Below the pieces are notes generated by a model. The model had not been told where the DNA came from. It searched no databases and saw nothing but the letters and a program-made list of their open reading frames with translations. Both the position numbers and the translations under genes were made by a program. A stretch of 64,000 bases of DNA from Rhodocyclus purpureus (GTDB lineage Bacteria; Pseudomonadota; Gammaproteobacteria; Burkholderiales; Rhodocyclaceae), in the NCBI RefSeq assembly GCF_016653115.1, contig NZ_NHRX01000067.1, positions 140,225 to 204,224 on the forward strand. The letters are read 5' to 3'. This document shows positions 62,867-64,000 of the stretch, one piece after another; within the stretch, counting starts at the first letter, position 1; every line of letters starts with the position of its first letter.

Positions 62867-62950
62867 TTGTGGGAGCGGCGGCAGCCGCGAATGGGCGCGT
62901 GCCTTGCGCCGAGGTGCCAGCCCGGTTCTCGGCTGTCGCCGCTCCTGTAG
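62867..62950. repeat. REP-like inverted pair (REPIN-type)
   Basis: Left unit 62867-62890 contains GTGGGAGCGGCGGCAGCCGC. Right unit 62927-62950, read in reverse, is the similar CTACAGGAGCGGCGACAGCC. Each contains its own short GC stem and the two face each other across about 36 bases. This is the form of the GTGGGAGCGG-type REP sequences common in Pseudomonas and related gammaproteobacteria. It is unlike anything in the left part of the window. Confidence 0.6.
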
Positions 62951-62974
62951 AGATCAAAGCCGCTGGCATCCCCG

Positions 62975-63223
62975 GATCTGGCACTTCCGGATCGCGGCAT
63001 TTACGACGCGCTGAATAAGGGCATCGCCGGCGCCAGGGGTGATGTGGTCGGGTTCTTGCACGCCGACTATGTGTTCGCCGGACCGGACATGCTGGCCTGG
63101 GTGGCCGCGGCCTTTGCCGACCCGACGGTGTCCGCGGTTTATGGTGATCTGCAATACGTGCGCAAGGTTGACGTCAGCAAGGTGGTGCGGGGGATCAGAG
63201 CACCTATTCGCTTGGCGCAGTGA
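62975..63223 (+). pseudogene. glycosyltransferase family 2 fragment (both ends missing)
   Basis: An 83-codon frame with no plausible start encodes the middle of a GT2 enzyme: DRGIYDALNKGIAGARGDVV followed by GFLHADYVFAG (the acidic donor-site region, HAD where DxD-type Asp is expected), FADPTVSAVYGDLQYV and KVVRG. Homology breaks off upstream at about 62990 and downstream at about 63190, and the frame ends in the convergent DUF1845-like gene. It looks like a deletion remnant of a polysaccharide locus. Confidence 0.75.
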
Positions 63224-63815
63224 CGCCCGCAGCCACTGTGTCGCCAGCGCTTGCACCGTCATCCGTTGTGTCTTTGGCACCATCTTCCTTCCTGCGAGCA
63301 GCGATGATGGCGCGTCCGGCGATCGTCCTGATTCCCCCCGCCAGCCGCAACAGCCGGCGTTTCCATTCGTAGATGCTGCGCGAGTAGACGCTGTCCGCGA
63401 TGACGCCCGACAGCCATAGCGTGTCGAGCTTGGCGATCAGGCCGTCGAATTCCCGGATGAGGCCCACGTAGCGCACGGCACGGGGGGAGGTGATCCTGGC
63501 TTCGACTTCCTTGGGGTGGGAGTAATCGATCCCCTTGAATTCGATGCCGTTTGCTTCGGCCATCTTGTCCAGGCGGGATCCCTCGTTGCGCATGTCCTCG
63601 AACAGCTTGTTCAGTCGCTCATCGACGAGTTGCTCGACCTCGTGCGCCTGGTCGTCGGTTCCGATGATCCGCAAGACGACGGATAGGGAGAAGATGGCGT
63701 TCGCGCACAACTCGAAGCCACGATCGAAGGCTTGCTGGGCATGGAACGATTGCAGCTGTACCTTCTGGGTGAAATAGGGATGGCTCTTGGCGTTGTCCCG
63801 AGATGTGCCGGGCAT
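63204..63815 (-). CDS. DUF1845-like (PFL_4669 family) integrative conjugative element protein
   Basis: The 203-residue protein is mostly helical. The segment ITSPRAVRYVGLIREFDGLI followed by KLDTLWLSGVIADS and YEWKRRLLRLAGGIRTI matches my memory of the DUF1845/PFL_4669 family, which is encoded in integrative conjugative elements (also called AcaB-like in some annotations). Molecular function is unclear. The C-terminal 30 residues are low complexity (Asp/Ala/Gly/Thr-rich). It reads left from the window edge, so more element genes may lie outside. Confidence 0.65.
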   Translation of the reverse strand: MPGTSRDNAKSHPYFTQKVQLQSFHAQQAFDRGFELCANAIFSLSVVLRIIGTDDQAHEVEQLVDERLNKLFEDMRNEGSRLDKMAEANGIEFKGIDYSHPKEVEARITSPRAVRYVGLIREFDGLIAKLDTLWLSGVIADSVYSRSIYEWKRRLLRLAGGIRTIAGRAIIAARRKEDGAKDTTDDGASAGDTVAAGVTAPSE

Positions 63816-64000
63816 TGGATTCTCCCGAGGAAGAGGACGGGAGCCATGCTATGCAATGTCATGGGGATGGCCGGCGATGAAAAGCGCCCATAAACGCAAC
63901 GTCTTGGAGTTGCCGTGGCTGCGGTGATGGCTAGAATTTCCATCATCATGTGAAGTGCGTGATGCCTTCGCTGTAGCGGTAGCTGGCCGCTTGAAACAAG

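Overview
The window looks like a GC-rich betaproteobacterial chromosome, most like the Rhodocyclales; a Candidatus Accumulibacter or Dechloromonas-type relative is my guess. The reasons are the order pyrH-frr-uppS-cdsA-dxr-rseP-bamA-skp-lpxD-fabZ-lpxA-lpxB-rnhB, the run rnhB / RNA methyltransferase / ppsR / ppc / ppsA, a ZipA-like gene between smc and ligA, menaquinone genes, and a PhoU-like/Pit phosphate transporter pair. No rRNA, tRNA or CRISPR array was seen.

Positions 1-51041 are dense housekeeping sequence: menC (cut by the window edge) and menB; typA; an alcohol dehydrogenase and an arginase-like enzyme separated by a small inverted-repeat element; a lipoprotein; the pit pair; a DUF465 protein; an MgtC/DUF4010-type membrane protein divergent from ispD-ispF; a SEC-C protein; smc-zipA-ligA-galU-hpt-mtnP; map-glnD on the other strand; rpsB-tsf-pyrH-frr-uppS-cdsA-dxr-rseP-bamA-skp-lpxD-fabZ-lpxA-lpxB-rnhB, which joins translation, isoprenoid and phospholipid supply, outer-membrane assembly and lipid A synthesis; the PEP-node genes ppsR, ppc and ppsA; a UPF0126 membrane protein; ratA-rnfH; and guaB-guaA.

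From about 51045 to the right edge the composition becomes visibly more AT-rich and the content becomes accessory. A tyrosine integrase sits just after the 3' end of guaA, a known integration hotspot for genomic islands, behind a cluster of five GATACCAT/ATGGTATC repeats. An AlpA-like regulator and two small unknown genes follow. The centrepiece is a tightly overlapping four-gene operon on the minus strand (59185 to 53815) with the architecture of a Wadjet (JetABCD) / MksFEBG condensin-nuclease system: kleisin-like, winged-helix KITE-like, SMC-like ATPase and TOPRIM nuclease subunits. Its proteins look compact compared with the type I Wadjet proteins I know of, so the subtype is open. Downstream lie a scar region with a transposase-like remnant, a hipBA toxin-antitoxin pair with a palindromic operator region, an HTH/PIN toxin-antitoxin pair, a REP-like inverted pair, a glycosyltransferase fragment and a DUF1845-like gene of integrative conjugative elements. 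The right boundary of the island is not visible.

Taken together, the right 13 kb reads as an integrated mobile island that combines an anti-plasmid defence system with two addiction or stress modules in an otherwise conserved chromosome. Start codons are inferred by eye from ribosome-binding sites, overlaps and family N-termini, and no database search was possible.
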